NCBI GenBank assembly: GCA_019455065.1
Contig: JACFNC010000009.1
Span: 1-64,000, forward strand
Direction of reading: 5' to 3'
Source: Rhodospirillales bacterium
GTDB lineage: Bacteria > Pseudomonadota > Alphaproteobacteria > Rhodospirillales > Magnetospirillaceae
DNA length: 64,000 nt
Below the pieces are notes generated by a model. It was not told the DNA's origin. It worked only from the letters and a program-made list of their open reading frames with translations, and did no database searches. A program made the position numbers and the translations under genes. Positions 16,959 through 24,411 of this stretch are shown in pieces; positions within the stretch are counted from its first letter, which is position 1, and the number at the start of each line of letters is the position of its first letter.

Positions 16959-17018
16959 CGGTGGAAATCCGCTGAATTTCCATGTAGGTGCGGCACTCTG
17001 CGGGCGGCAAATCGGCTA

Positions 17019-17047
17019 TTGCGGCAGCAGGGCCCTGTCCATATATT
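17019..17047 (+). promoter_or_regulatory. Sigma-70 promoter of dksA
   Basis: TTGCGG (17019-17024), a 17-nt spacer and TATATT (17042-17047). The predicted start is near 17054, with GGGGAAGG as ribosome site before the ATG at 17085. This placement rules out the longer upstream reading frame. Confidence 0.65.
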
Positions 17048-17084
17048 CCGCAGCGAAAATGCAAGCAGGGAGAACGGGGAAGGC

Positions 17085-17501
17085 ATGACCGTCACGCTTC
17101 CACCAGATTACCGTCCCTCGGACGACGAACCGTTCATGAACGAGAACCAGCGCGAATACTTCCGTCAAAAGCTCTTGCGCTGGCGCCAGGAACTTCTCCG
17201 CGAATCGGACGAGACCTTGCAGCACCTTCAGGAAGGCGGCATGCAAGAGCCCGACATTGCCGACCGGGCTCAGGCCGAGGCGGACCGGGCACTGGAACTG
17301 CGGACCCGCGACCGTGCCCGCAAGCTGATCGCCAAGATCGACGCCGCGCTGGAGCGCATCGAGGACGGATCCTACGGCTATTGCGAAGAGACGAACGAGC
17401 CGATCAGCTTGCGCCGGCTCGAGGCCCGCCCCATCGCCACGCTCAGCATCGAGGCCCAGGAACGCCACGAGCGCATGGAGCGCACCCACAGGGAGGACTG
17501 A
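17085..17501 (+). CDS. dksA: RNA polymerase-binding transcription factor DksA
   Basis: 138-residue regulator that binds the RNA polymerase secondary channel and, with ppGpp, adjusts rRNA and biosynthesis promoters. The coiled coil is at about residues 20-100 with the tip region EPDIADRAQAEADRALELR. The globular domain has GYCEETNEPISLRRLEARPI. Only one of the four zinc cysteines of classic DksA remains; the others are Thr, Ser and Ala. This is known for alphaproteobacterial DksA. Its own sigma-70 promoter lies upstream. It interrupts the flagellar cluster, but growth-rate control is its expected job. Confidence 0.93.
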   Translation: MTVTLPPDYRPSDDEPFMNENQREYFRQKLLRWRQELLRESDETLQHLQEGGMQEPDIADRAQAEADRALELRTRDRARKLIAKIDAALERIEDGSYGYCEETNEPISLRRLEARPIATLSIEAQERHERMERTHRED

Positions 17502-17513
17502 GTCTTCCAAACA

Positions 17514-17539
17514 AAGGCCGGAGGTGAAGCTCCGGCCTT
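17514..17539. terminator. Bidirectional terminator between dksA and flgH
   Basis: A perfect 10-bp stem, AAGGCCGGAG/CTCCGGCCTT, with a 6-nt loop between convergent genes. On the minus strand it is followed by TGTTTGG, a weak U tract ending the flgF-flgG-flgA-flgH mRNA. On the plus strand the stem ends in CTT. Confidence 0.7.
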
Positions 17540-17549
17540 CCGGCGAGTA

Positions 17550-18299
17550 TCAGAACGGGAACAGGATGTCGAAGATCTGCTGGCCGTAACGCGGTTGTTG
17601 CAGATCACTGATCACCCCGCGTCCGCCGTATGAAATCCGCGCCTCGGCAATCTTTTCGGAAGACACGGTGTTGTTGGAACTGATGTCCTCCGGGCGGATC
17701 ACGCCCGAGACGGTCAGCTCCCGCAGCTCGTAATTAATCCGCACCTCCTGCTTTCCCGCGATTACCAGATTACCATTGGGCAGTATCTGGGTGATGACCG
17801 CGGCAAGGCTGACCTTCACCGTCTCCTCGCGCTCCAGTTCGCCGTTCCCCACAGAAGAATGCTCGGAGGAGAGGCTGACGAGGTCCGAAGCGCTCACGTC
17901 TTCCGGGAGGACGCGGGCGAGGGAGGCCTCGTAGCCGAGGAAATTGGGAAGTCCGGCGGACTCCCCGGCGCTCCGGCTGCGGGTCGTCTTGTTGTTGAGT
18001 TTCGCCTCATCCTCCATGTTGACGGTGACGGTCAGGATATCGCCGATCCGTCCGGCCCGCTGGTCCTTGAAAAAGGCGCGCGCGCCGGGCCGCCACAGCG
18101 AGTTGGCGGCCTGTTGCGGATGCTCGGGCATAGGCATGGGCATCGTCACCGGCCGGAAGCCATGGTGCTGCGCCGGATTGTCGATCTTGGAGACCTTGGG
18201 TGGGGATCCCACCTCGGACAGGCGGCTGACGGCATTGCATCCAGTCAGTGCCAAGGACAGCCCGGCCAAGGCCGCGAAACGAAACGTCGAGCGAAGCAT
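17550..18299 (-). CDS. flgH: Flagellar L-ring lipoprotein FlgH
   Basis: 249-residue outer-membrane lipoprotein forming the L ring. The lipoprotein signal peptide (FAALAGLSLALTGCNAV) has a lipobox with the lipidated Cys at about residue 21. Conserved FlgH segments follow: SLWRPGARAFFKDQRAGRIG, DILTVTV, and SGVIRPEDISSNNTVSSEKI near the end. I chose the ATG at 18299 because it gives a compact signal peptide. Last gene of flgF-flgG-flgA-flgH, 11 nt after flgA. Confidence 0.95.
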   Translation of the reverse strand: MLRSTFRFAALAGLSLALTGCNAVSRLSEVGSPPKVSKIDNPAQHHGFRPVTMPMPMPEHPQQAANSLWRPGARAFFKDQRAGRIGDILTVTVNMEDEAKLNNKTTRSRSAGESAGLPNFLGYEASLARVLPEDVSASDLVSLSSEHSSVGNGELEREETVKVSLAAVITQILPNGNLVIAGKQEVRINYELRELTVSGVIRPEDISSNNTVSSEKIAEARISYGGRGVISDLQQPRYGQQIFDILFPF

Positions 18300-18310
18300 C
18301 GGACACCCCC

Positions 18311-19234
18311 TCAATTCATCACGATGGTGTCGTTGATCATGACCGACACCGCGTTCGGTCCCTCTACGCGGGCGCGTACGGCAAGGTTGGAGTGACTGTT
18401 GATCACCCGGATCACGTCTCCGTCCCCGCCGTCCTCGGCGGCGCGTCCCTGTGCGGTGATGGTGAGGGCCGCGCTACGCAGCATCATGGTGACGATGCTG
18501 CCCTTGGCCACGATCACCGGCCGCTGCAGGTCGGCCGTTCGCAGTACCGCGCCCGGGCGCAAGCTCTGCCGCGCCGCCTGGCCGACGATGCGATCCGGGT
18601 CGAGTATCGCGTCCCGAGGCAAGCGATCGGCACGCATGCGGCGCCATTCAAGATGCCCTTCTTCGACCAAGTCTCCGCGACCGAGACCGCGGACGAGGAC
18701 CGGCACTTCGGTTACGGCATGGACCATCCCGGCCACGCGCACCCGCTCGTCCGACGTCTCCAAGGTGGCCGAAAATCGGCGGGTGCGCTGGTCGAAGTCG
18801 ATATCCCGGACGGCGACGTCGAGTTCGGCATCGACCGGCAGATGAAGCCGCAGATCGCCGTTTGCGAGCTGGATATCAGCGTCGGCGGGGATCCCATGGT
18901 CGTTCAGCGCCGCCGCGATGCGGGCGACGATGCGCTCGCGGTCGATGATCTGGCTGGCGCGCTCGACCACCGTCCGGTCGTACCGGCTCATCGGCCTCCA
19001 GGCCACGCCGTACGCATGAGCGACTTCGGTGAGCCACCGGGAGTCGAGAACCATGCGGCGCCCGGGTTGCGGTGCGCGGGCGATGGCGACGTCGGCCCTT
19101 TGTCCCGCCCCCTCCCAGATGTCGCCGATGCGCACCACTTCGGCTTCGACCTCGATGCTGGGCCGCAACGTTGCGGCCGTGGCCGAGGCGCCGGCGACGA
19201 GGCAGAGGCAGAGGGCGAGGAGCAGGCGTTTCAT
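18311..19234 (-). CDS. flgA: P-ring assembly chaperone FlgA
   Basis: 307-residue periplasmic chaperone for FlgI polymerisation. A signal peptide is seen (LLLALCLCLVAGASATAA). The SAF-like C-terminal half is diagnostic: VPVLVRGLGRGDLVEEGHLE, IVGQAARQSLRPGAVLRTAD, and VAKGSIVTMMLRSAALTITA. It ends with a V-R-V/I-N-S-H-S type motif (VIRVINSHSNLAVRARV). The position between flgG (7 nt upstream) and flgH is typical of alphaproteobacterial flgFGAH operons. Confidence 0.93.
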   Translation of the reverse strand: MKRLLLALCLCLVAGASATAATLRPSIEVEAEVVRIGDIWEGAGQRADVAIARAPQPGRRMVLDSRWLTEVAHAYGVAWRPMSRYDRTVVERASQIIDRERIVARIAAALNDHGIPADADIQLANGDLRLHLPVDAELDVAVRDIDFDQRTRRFSATLETSDERVRVAGMVHAVTEVPVLVRGLGRGDLVEEGHLEWRRMRADRLPRDAILDPDRIVGQAARQSLRPGAVLRTADLQRPVIVAKGSIVTMMLRSAALTITAQGRAAEDGGDGDVIRVINSHSNLAVRARVEGPNAVSVMINDTIVMN

Positions 19235-19241
19235 GGCAGGA

Positions 19242-20027
19242 TCACTTCATCTGGGTGGTCGTGGACAGCATCTCGTCCGAGGCCTGAATCACCTTCGAAT
19301 TCATTTCGTAGGCGCGCTGGGCACTGATCAGGTTGGTGATTTCGGCAACGACGTTGACGTTCGACGTCTCGAGAAAGCCTTGCAAGAGGGATCCGAACCC
19401 GACCGTGGCGGGAGCGCCGACGGTGGCTCCGCCCGAGGCGGGCGTCTCGATGAACAGGTTGTCGCCCTTGGCCTCCAAGCCGGCTTCGTTGGGGAAGATG
19501 GCGATCTGGAATTGCCCGACCTGCGTCTGGTCGACTTGGCCATCGAGTTTGACCAGCACCTGGCCGCTTTCATTGACCGACACGCCGACGGCGTTGTTCG
19601 GAATTTCGATGCCCGGCAGGACCGTGTAACCGCTGTGGGTGACGATCTGGCCCTCCGGGCTGAGCTGGAACGAGCCGTCCCGCGTGTAGGCCGTTTCGCC
19701 CGTGGGCAACTGGATCTGGAAATATCCCTTGCCCTGAATGGCGAGGTCCAGCGTGTTGCCGGTGCTCTGCACGCTGCCTTGTTCCGTGATCCGGTAGACC
19801 GCACCCAGCTTGACGCCGAGGCCGACCTGCACGCCGGCCGGAACGATCGTGCCGGCGTCCGACGACGCCGAGCCGACGCGGCGCAGATTCTGATACAGCA
19901 GGTCGTTGAACTCGGTGCGGCGCCGGGTATAGGCCGTCGTGTTCATGTTGGCGATGTTGTTCGAGATGACTTCGACGTTGGTCTGCTGGGCCAGCATGCC
20001 GGTCGCCGCGATTGCCAGGGATCTCAT
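19242..20027 (-). CDS. flgG: Flagellar distal-rod protein FlgG
   Basis: 261-residue distal rod subunit. The N-terminus reads MRSLAIAATGMLAQQTNVEV, followed by NNIANMNTTAYTRRR. Central motifs TGNTLDLAIQGKGYFQI and TRDGSFQLSPEGQIV are diagnostic of FlgG. The C-terminus has LETSNVNVVAEITNLISAQR and EMNSKVIQASDEML. Length is exactly typical. It lies 15 nt after flgF. Confidence 0.97.
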   Translation of the reverse strand: MRSLAIAATGMLAQQTNVEVISNNIANMNTTAYTRRRTEFNDLLYQNLRRVGSASSDAGTIVPAGVQVGLGVKLGAVYRITEQGSVQSTGNTLDLAIQGKGYFQIQLPTGETAYTRDGSFQLSPEGQIVTHSGYTVLPGIEIPNNAVGVSVNESGQVLVKLDGQVDQTQVGQFQIAIFPNEAGLEAKGDNLFIETPASGGATVGAPATVGFGSLLQGFLETSNVNVVAEITNLISAQRAYEMNSKVIQASDEMLSTTTQMK

Positions 20028-20042
20028 GATTCTTGTCCTTCC

Positions 20043-20786
20043 TTATGACTGCCGGTCGCCGGACAGCACCTGATAGGCCTTCATGGCCCGCTGGTGTTCG
20101 TTGTCGATCATCTGTTGCGCCGCCTGATAGCTGCGCGTGATCGCGATGAGGTTGGTCATCTCGACCACCGGCTTCACGTTCGATTCCTCGATGACGCCCT
20201 GAAGGACGTCGGGTTGTGGCGCGTCCTGCGCCGGGGCCGCGGTCTCGTACAGGCCGTCCGTCACTTTGCGCAGTTCCTGCTCGTTATCGAACCGCACCAC
20301 TCGCAGCCGTCCGATGGGGCCGTTTTCGGTGCTGACCGTGCCGTCGCGACCGACGTCGATCCGGGTCTCGTTCGGCGCCACGATGATTGGCAAGTCGCCG
20401 GCCTGCATGACGGCCTGTCCGGCCGCCGTGACCAGCATTCCGGTAGAATCCAGGTGGAAATTGCCGTGGCGGGTGTAGCGGGGACCCTCGGGGGTGTCGA
20501 CGACGAAATAGCCGGGCCCCTGGATGGCAAGGTCGAGCGGGTTGTCGGTCACCGTCATCGAACCTTCGCGCGTGTCGCGGAGGACGCCGATGTCCTGTAC
20601 GAAGGCGATGGGCTCGCGATTCGACAGTCCCGCGGTGGCCGGCGGCCGCACCAGGTAGTCGGTGAACATCACCTGCTCGGCCTTGAAGGCGGGCGTGTTC
20701 ACGTTGGCCATGTTGTTGGCGACGATCTCCATTTGGCGCCACAAGGCCGCCTGGTGCGACAGGGCGATGTAGGAGGCGTTTTCCAT
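20043..20786 (-). CDS. flgF: Flagellar proximal-rod protein FlgF
   Basis: 247-residue proximal rod subunit. It starts MENASYIALSHQAALWRQME and carries NNMANVNTPAFKAEQVMF, TDNPLDLAIQGPGYFVVDTP and a C-terminal EESNVKPVVEMTNLI typical of FlgF. I chose the ATG at 20786 because the next upstream ATG (20828) falls in the -12 box of the sigma-54 promoter. First gene of flgF-flgG-flgA-flgH. Confidence 0.95.
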   Translation of the reverse strand: MENASYIALSHQAALWRQMEIVANNMANVNTPAFKAEQVMFTDYLVRPPATAGLSNREPIAFVQDIGVLRDTREGSMTVTDNPLDLAIQGPGYFVVDTPEGPRYTRHGNFHLDSTGMLVTAAGQAVMQAGDLPIIVAPNETRIDVGRDGTVSTENGPIGRLRVVRFDNEQELRKVTDGLYETAAPAQDAPQPDVLQGVIEESNVKPVVEMTNLIAITRSYQAAQQMIDNEHQRAMKAYQVLSGDRQS

Positions 20787-20827
20787 CGGTCGGCCGAACC
20801 CTCGATTGACGAATGCGACGGCCCCCA

Positions 20828-20843
20828 TGCATTCGCCGTGCCA
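20828..20843 (-). promoter_or_regulatory. Sigma-54 promoter of flgF-flgG-flgA-flgH
   Basis: The minus strand reads TGGCACG-GCGA-ATGCA. It matches the RpoN consensus except for A in place of the first T of the -12 box. The predicted start near 20816 is about 30 nt upstream of flgF. Confidence 0.8.
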
Positions 20844-20856
20844 GGGAGGCCGGGCC

Positions 20857-20888
20857 CGCGTACGGCGGGCTTCCGGCGGCCGTACGCG
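20857..20888. promoter_or_regulatory. 10-bp perfect inverted repeat in the flgF/fliL divergent region
   Basis: CGCGTACGGC (20857-20866) and GCCGTACGCG (20879-20888) with a 12-nt spacer. It lies just upstream of the flgF sigma-54 promoter and on the fliL side. It could be an operator or an extruding hairpin; no T tract follows on either strand. Function unknown. Confidence 0.5.
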
Positions 20889-20905
20889 ACCGCGAGCGTC
20901 GAAAA

Positions 20906-20934
20906 GGGCACAGTTTACCGGGCAGGATTTTCCG
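20906..20934. promoter_or_regulatory. Two tandem half-conserved GGGCA-N5-TxCCG sites
   Basis: GGGCA-CAGTT-TACCG (20906-20920) and GGGCA-GGATT-TTCCG (20920-20934). Each keeps one perfect half-site and spacer length of the motif seen upstream of flgK and flgI, with one base changed in the other half. Their centres are 71 and 85 bp upstream of the flgF -24 GG. Candidate paired enhancer sites. Confidence 0.45.
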
Positions 20935-21068
20935 CGTTGGCGGCGGGCGACGGCGCCTTGCCACTACCACTTTCGACGCGTACCTTCACATGTTGTTAAC
21001 CAAACCGGGGTACTTTCAGGATGACTGATTCTGGCTGCGGCCCTTGGTGATTGGGGGTCGGGGGGACG

Positions 21069-21599
21069 ATGGCCGAAGATCTAGAGGATTTCGAGGAAGG
21101 CGAGGGTTCCGAGTCGGCGGCGCGCAAGTCGGGCGGCGGCAAGCTGAAGAAGGTGCTCCTCTTCATCGTACTGCCGGTGCTCGTCTTGATAGGCGCCGGC
21201 GCCGGCGCCTATTTCAGCGGTGCGGCCGACGCCCTGATGACCAAGCTCGGGTTCGGGCAGGAGCCCGAGCCGGTGGCGGTCGAAGCGCCGAAGACGGGCC
21301 TCTACTACGACCTGCCCGACATGCTGGTCAACCTGAACACCTCCGGCCGCAAGCAAAGCTTCCTCAAGATACGCGTGAGCCTCGAACTGCCCGACGCGGC
21401 GGCCGTGCAGCAGGTCGAGGCGGCGATGCCCCGAGTGATCGACCAGTTCCAGGTCTATCTGCGCGAATTGCGTGTCGAGGATCTGCAGGGGTCGGCTGGC
21501 ATGTATCGGCTGCGCGAGGAATTGCTGATCCGCGTGAGCGCCGCCGTGAAGCCGGCCAAGGTCAGCGACATCCTGTTCAAGGAAATGCTGGTTCAGTAG
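21069..21599 (+). CDS. fliL: Flagellar basal-body protein FliL
   Basis: 176-residue single-pass inner-membrane protein that associates with the stators and supports torque. An acidic cytoplasmic N-terminus of about 30 residues is followed by one membrane helix (VLLFIVLPVLVLIGAGAGAY, about 33-52). The periplasmic domain has YYDLPDMLVNLNTSGRKQSF and the family-typical C-terminus ILFKEMLVQ. I chose the ATG at 21069, preceded by GGGGG. It starts fliL-fliM-DUF6468-motE, divergent from flgF. Confidence 0.92.
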   Translation: MAEDLEDFEEGEGSESAARKSGGGKLKKVLLFIVLPVLVLIGAGAGAYFSGAADALMTKLGFGQEPEPVAVEAPKTGLYYDLPDMLVNLNTSGRKQSFLKIRVSLELPDAAAVQQVEAAMPRVIDQFQVYLRELRVEDLQGSAGMYRLREELLIRVSAAVKPAKVSDILFKEMLVQ

Positions 21600-21609
21600 G
21601 GACACGACG

Positions 21610-22761
21610 ATGGCCGGAAGCCGGACTCCCGAAGAAGAAGAGGCCCTGATGGCCGAATGGGCCGCCATGACCGACGGGACTGGCGGGGAGGAGGGCGAGG
21701 ACGCCGGCGATCAGGATGCGATGGCCGCCGAATGGGAGGCCATGCTGGGTGGTGACGCCGACGCCGACAGCGGCGGGGGCGGCGGCGGGGGCCGTGAATC
21801 GGCCCGCATCCTGAACCAGGACGAGATCGACAGCCTGCTGGGCTTCGACGAGGACCAGGAGGGCGAGCACGAGCGATCCGGCATCCAGGCCATTCTCAAT
21901 TCGGCGCTGGTCTCCTACGAGCGGTTGCCGATGCTCGAGGTGGTCTTCGACCGCCTGGTGCGCATGATGTCCACCTCGATGCGCAATTTCACCTCGGACA
22001 ACGTCGAGGTCTCACTCGACAACATTCTCTCGCTGCGTTTCGGCGATTATTTGAACTCGATTCCGCTGCCGGCGATGCTGGCCGTCTTCAAGTGCGACGA
22101 ATGGGACAATTACGGCCTTCTGACCGTCGATTCGTCGCTCATCTACTCGATCGTCGACGTTCTGCTGGGCGGCCGGCGCGGCACCGCGGCCATGCGCATC
22201 GAGGGACGGCCCTACACCACGATCGAGCGCAACCTCGTCGAACGGATGGTGCATGTCGTCCTCAACGACCTGTCCGCCGCCTTCGAGCCGCTGTCGCCCG
22301 TCATCTTCCGCTTCGATCGTCTCGAGACGAACCCGCGTTTCGCCACCATCTCGCGTCCGTCCAACGCGGCGATCGTGGCCAAGCTGCGAATCGACATGGA
22401 GGATCGCGGCGGCCGCCTGGAGTTGCTCCTGCCGTACGCTACCCTCGAACCCGTTCGCGAACTCCTGCTGCAGATGTTCATGGGCGAGAAGTTCGGTCGC
22501 GACTCGATCTGGGAGACCCACCTGGCCGAGGAGCTTTGGCTGACCGACGTGCAGATGGAGGCGGTGCTCGACGAGCAGGTGATGTCCTTGCGCGAGGTGA
22601 TGAAACTGAGGGTGGGGTCATCGTTCATGCTCAACGCCGGGCCAGACTCCAGCGTCGAGTTGCGCTGTGGGGAGGTTCCCCTCTTTCTCGGCCAGATGGG
22701 GCGCAAGGCCAATCACATCGCCATCCGCATCGATTCCAAGCTCAAGAAGGAGAAGGCGTGA
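21610..22761 (+). CDS. fliM: Flagellar motor switch protein FliM, N-terminally extended
   Basis: 383-residue C-ring protein that binds phospho-CheY and sets rotation direction. The CheY-binding EIDALL-type motif (ILNQDEIDSLLGF) lies at about residues 67-79, not at the extreme N-terminus as in enterobacteria. Before it is an acidic extension with two similar pieces, ALMAEWAAM and AMAAEWEAML, and a polyglycine run. The core CheC-like domain (GDYLNSIPLPAMLAVFKCDE) and C-terminal SpoA domain (LRVGSSFMLNAGPDSSVELR) are complete. It lies 10 nt after fliL. Confidence 0.94.
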   Translation: MAGSRTPEEEEALMAEWAAMTDGTGGEEGEDAGDQDAMAAEWEAMLGGDADADSGGGGGGGRESARILNQDEIDSLLGFDEDQEGEHERSGIQAILNSALVSYERLPMLEVVFDRLVRMMSTSMRNFTSDNVEVSLDNILSLRFGDYLNSIPLPAMLAVFKCDEWDNYGLLTVDSSLIYSIVDVLLGGRRGTAAMRIEGRPYTTIERNLVERMVHVVLNDLSAAFEPLSPVIFRFDRLETNPRFATISRPSNAAIVAKLRIDMEDRGGRLELLLPYATLEPVRELLLQMFMGEKFGRDSIWETHLAEELWLTDVQMEAVLDEQVMSLREVMKLRVGSSFMLNAGPDSSVELRCGEVPLFLGQMGRKANHIAIRIDSKLKKEKA

Positions 22762-22764
22762 GCC

Positions 22765-23208
22765 GTGGATTACAAACTCGTTCTTGACGTGGTCATCGCG
22801 ATGCTGCTGGTGGCCACCATCCTCTACGCCATCGTCCTGAACCGGCGGCTGGGCATCCTGCGGCGCAACGGCGATGAACTCGCCAAGCTCATCGGTCGCT
22901 TCAACGAGGCGACCATGCGCGCGGAATCGAGCATTCCCAAGCTGCGCAAGGCGGCCGAGGAGGCCGGGCAGGCCTTGCAGGAGCGCGTCGAAAAGGCGCA
23001 ATCCTTGCGCGACGACTTGGCGTTCATGGTCGAACGCGCCGACGCCATGGCGACGCGGCTCGAGAGCTCGGTGCGCACGGCCCGGAGCGAAAGCCGTCCG
23101 GCGCCGAAGTCGGCGCGTCCCGTGGTCGCCTTCAACGAGGAAGAGGCCGGGGATGAGCGGTCCGAGGCCGAACGCGAACTGCTGCGCGCGCTCCAATCGG
23201 TAAGGTGA
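22765..23208 (+). CDS. DUF6468-type flagellar membrane protein
   Basis: 147 residues, GTG start 3 nt after fliM. One N-terminal membrane helix (VVIAMLLVATILYAIVLNRR, about 9-28) is followed by a long coiled coil (about residues 35-110) and a charged tail. This matches DUF6468 proteins, found at this place in alphaproteobacterial flagellar operons. The role is not established to my knowledge; a coiled coil reaching from the membrane toward the C-ring or export gate is a reasonable guess. Confidence 0.75.
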   Translation: MDYKLVLDVVIAMLLVATILYAIVLNRRLGILRRNGDELAKLIGRFNEATMRAESSIPKLRKAAEEAGQALQERVEKAQSLRDDLAFMVERADAMATRLESSVRTARSESRPAPKSARPVVAFNEEEAGDERSEAERELLRALQSVR

Positions 23209-23212
23209 GCGG

Positions 23213-23890
23213 ATGGCCCGAGTTCCGCCGGTCCGCCTTCTTCCGGTCACCATTTTCGTGGCCGCGCTGATGCTGACCGTTCGCGTCAACGACATCTGGA
23301 AGGGGCTTTCCGCCGGAACCGTGTCGGTCACCAGCGGGCTGCGGGCTCAGCAGCCGCCGCCACCGGCGCCGGTCAAGCAACCGGAGCCGCCGGTGGCCAA
23401 GGAACCGGTCCCGGCCTCGGCGCCGCCCGCACGGCAACTGGCCGACCTCACCGATCCCATGTCGTTCACCCAGAACGAGGTGGACCTTCTGCAGAAGCTC
23501 GCGGAGCGCCGCCAGGATCTGGACACGCGCAGTCGCGAACTCGACATGCGCGAAGGGCTGCTGCGCGCGGCGGAGGCCCGGATCGACAAGAAAATCGAGG
23601 AACTGAAGAGCGTTCAGGCGTCCATCCAAACCCTGCTCCAGCAGCACGACGAGCAGGAAGACGCAAAAATGAAAAGCCTCGTGAAGATTTACGAAAACAT
23701 GAAGCCGAAGGACGCGGCCCGCATTTTCGAGCGGCTGGACATGCCCGTCCTGCTCGACGTCATGGCGCGCATGAAGGAACAGAAAGTCGCGGCCATAATG
23801 GCAGAGATGGATCCCGGCCGGGCAAAATCCGTAACTTCCGAGCTTGCGAGGCGCCAAGAAATAATGCCGCCCCCGCGTACCGACGGATGA
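23213..23890 (+). CDS. motE: MotE-like flagellar protein
   Basis: 225 residues. An uncleaved signal or membrane helix at the N-terminus (LLPVTIFVAALMLTVRV) is followed by a Pro-rich linker (about 45-75), a coiled coil (about 85-150) and a C-terminal MgtE-N-like segment (YENMKPKDAARIFERLDMPV, then VAAIMAEMDPGRAKSVTSEL). This is the MotE layout; in Sinorhizobium MotE is a periplasmic chaperone for the motility protein MotC. No motC is visible here, so the partner may differ. Fourth gene of the fliL operon. Confidence 0.75.
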   Translation: MARVPPVRLLPVTIFVAALMLTVRVNDIWKGLSAGTVSVTSGLRAQQPPPPAPVKQPEPPVAKEPVPASAPPARQLADLTDPMSFTQNEVDLLQKLAERRQDLDTRSRELDMREGLLRAAEARIDKKIEELKSVQASIQTLLQQHDEQEDAKMKSLVKIYENMKPKDAARIFERLDMPVLLDVMARMKEQKVAAIMAEMDPGRAKSVTSELARRQEIMPPPRTDG

Positions 23891-24012
23891 GCAGGATGGT
23901 TGCGACGGAAAAGACTTGCGTCGGAATTCGGCAGGATTTTAACTGACAGTCGAATTTATGCCCGGCGGATCGACGGGAATTACTGGAAAGCAGCGGATTG
24001 ATGGAGTGACGG

Positions 24013-24399
24013 ATGGCTGTTGACAGCAATATGAACATCCTAATCGTGGATGATTACAAGACCATGTTGCGTATCATTCGCAATCTTCTTCGGCAGCTTG
24101 GATTCGTCAATATCGATGAGGCGACCGACGGCAGCATGGCCCTTGAGAAATTGCGCAACAATCATTTCGGTCTGGTGATCTCGGACTGGAACATGGAGCC
24201 GATGACGGGTTTGCAGCTGCTGCGCGAGGTGCGGGCCGATCCCAAGCTGAAGGCGACGCCGTTCATCATGGTCACCGCCGAAAGCAAGTCGGAGAACGTC
24301 ATCGCCGCCAAGGAGGCGGGCGTCTCCAACTACATCGTCAAGCCATTCAACGCCGAAACGCTGAAATCCAAGATGGTGAGCGTCCTGGGCGATTTCTGA
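24013..24399 (+). CDS. cheY: Chemotaxis response regulator CheY
   Basis: 128-residue single-domain receiver. The acidic pair is D13/D14 (ILIVDDYKTMLR). The phosphorylation site is D58 (VISDWNMEPMTG). The switch Thr is in FIMVTAES and the invariant Lys in YIVKPFNAETLK. Phospho-CheY binds FliM to change rotation. It is followed 12 nt later by cheZ, so the phosphatase and substrate are co-produced. No CheA or receptor gene is in the window. Confidence 0.95.
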   Translation: MAVDSNMNILIVDDYKTMLRIIRNLLRQLGFVNIDEATDGSMALEKLRNNHFGLVISDWNMEPMTGLQLLREVRADPKLKATPFIMVTAESKSENVIAAKEAGVSNYIVKPFNAETLKSKMVSVLGDF

Positions 24400-24411
24400 G
24401 GATTGCAGGCC

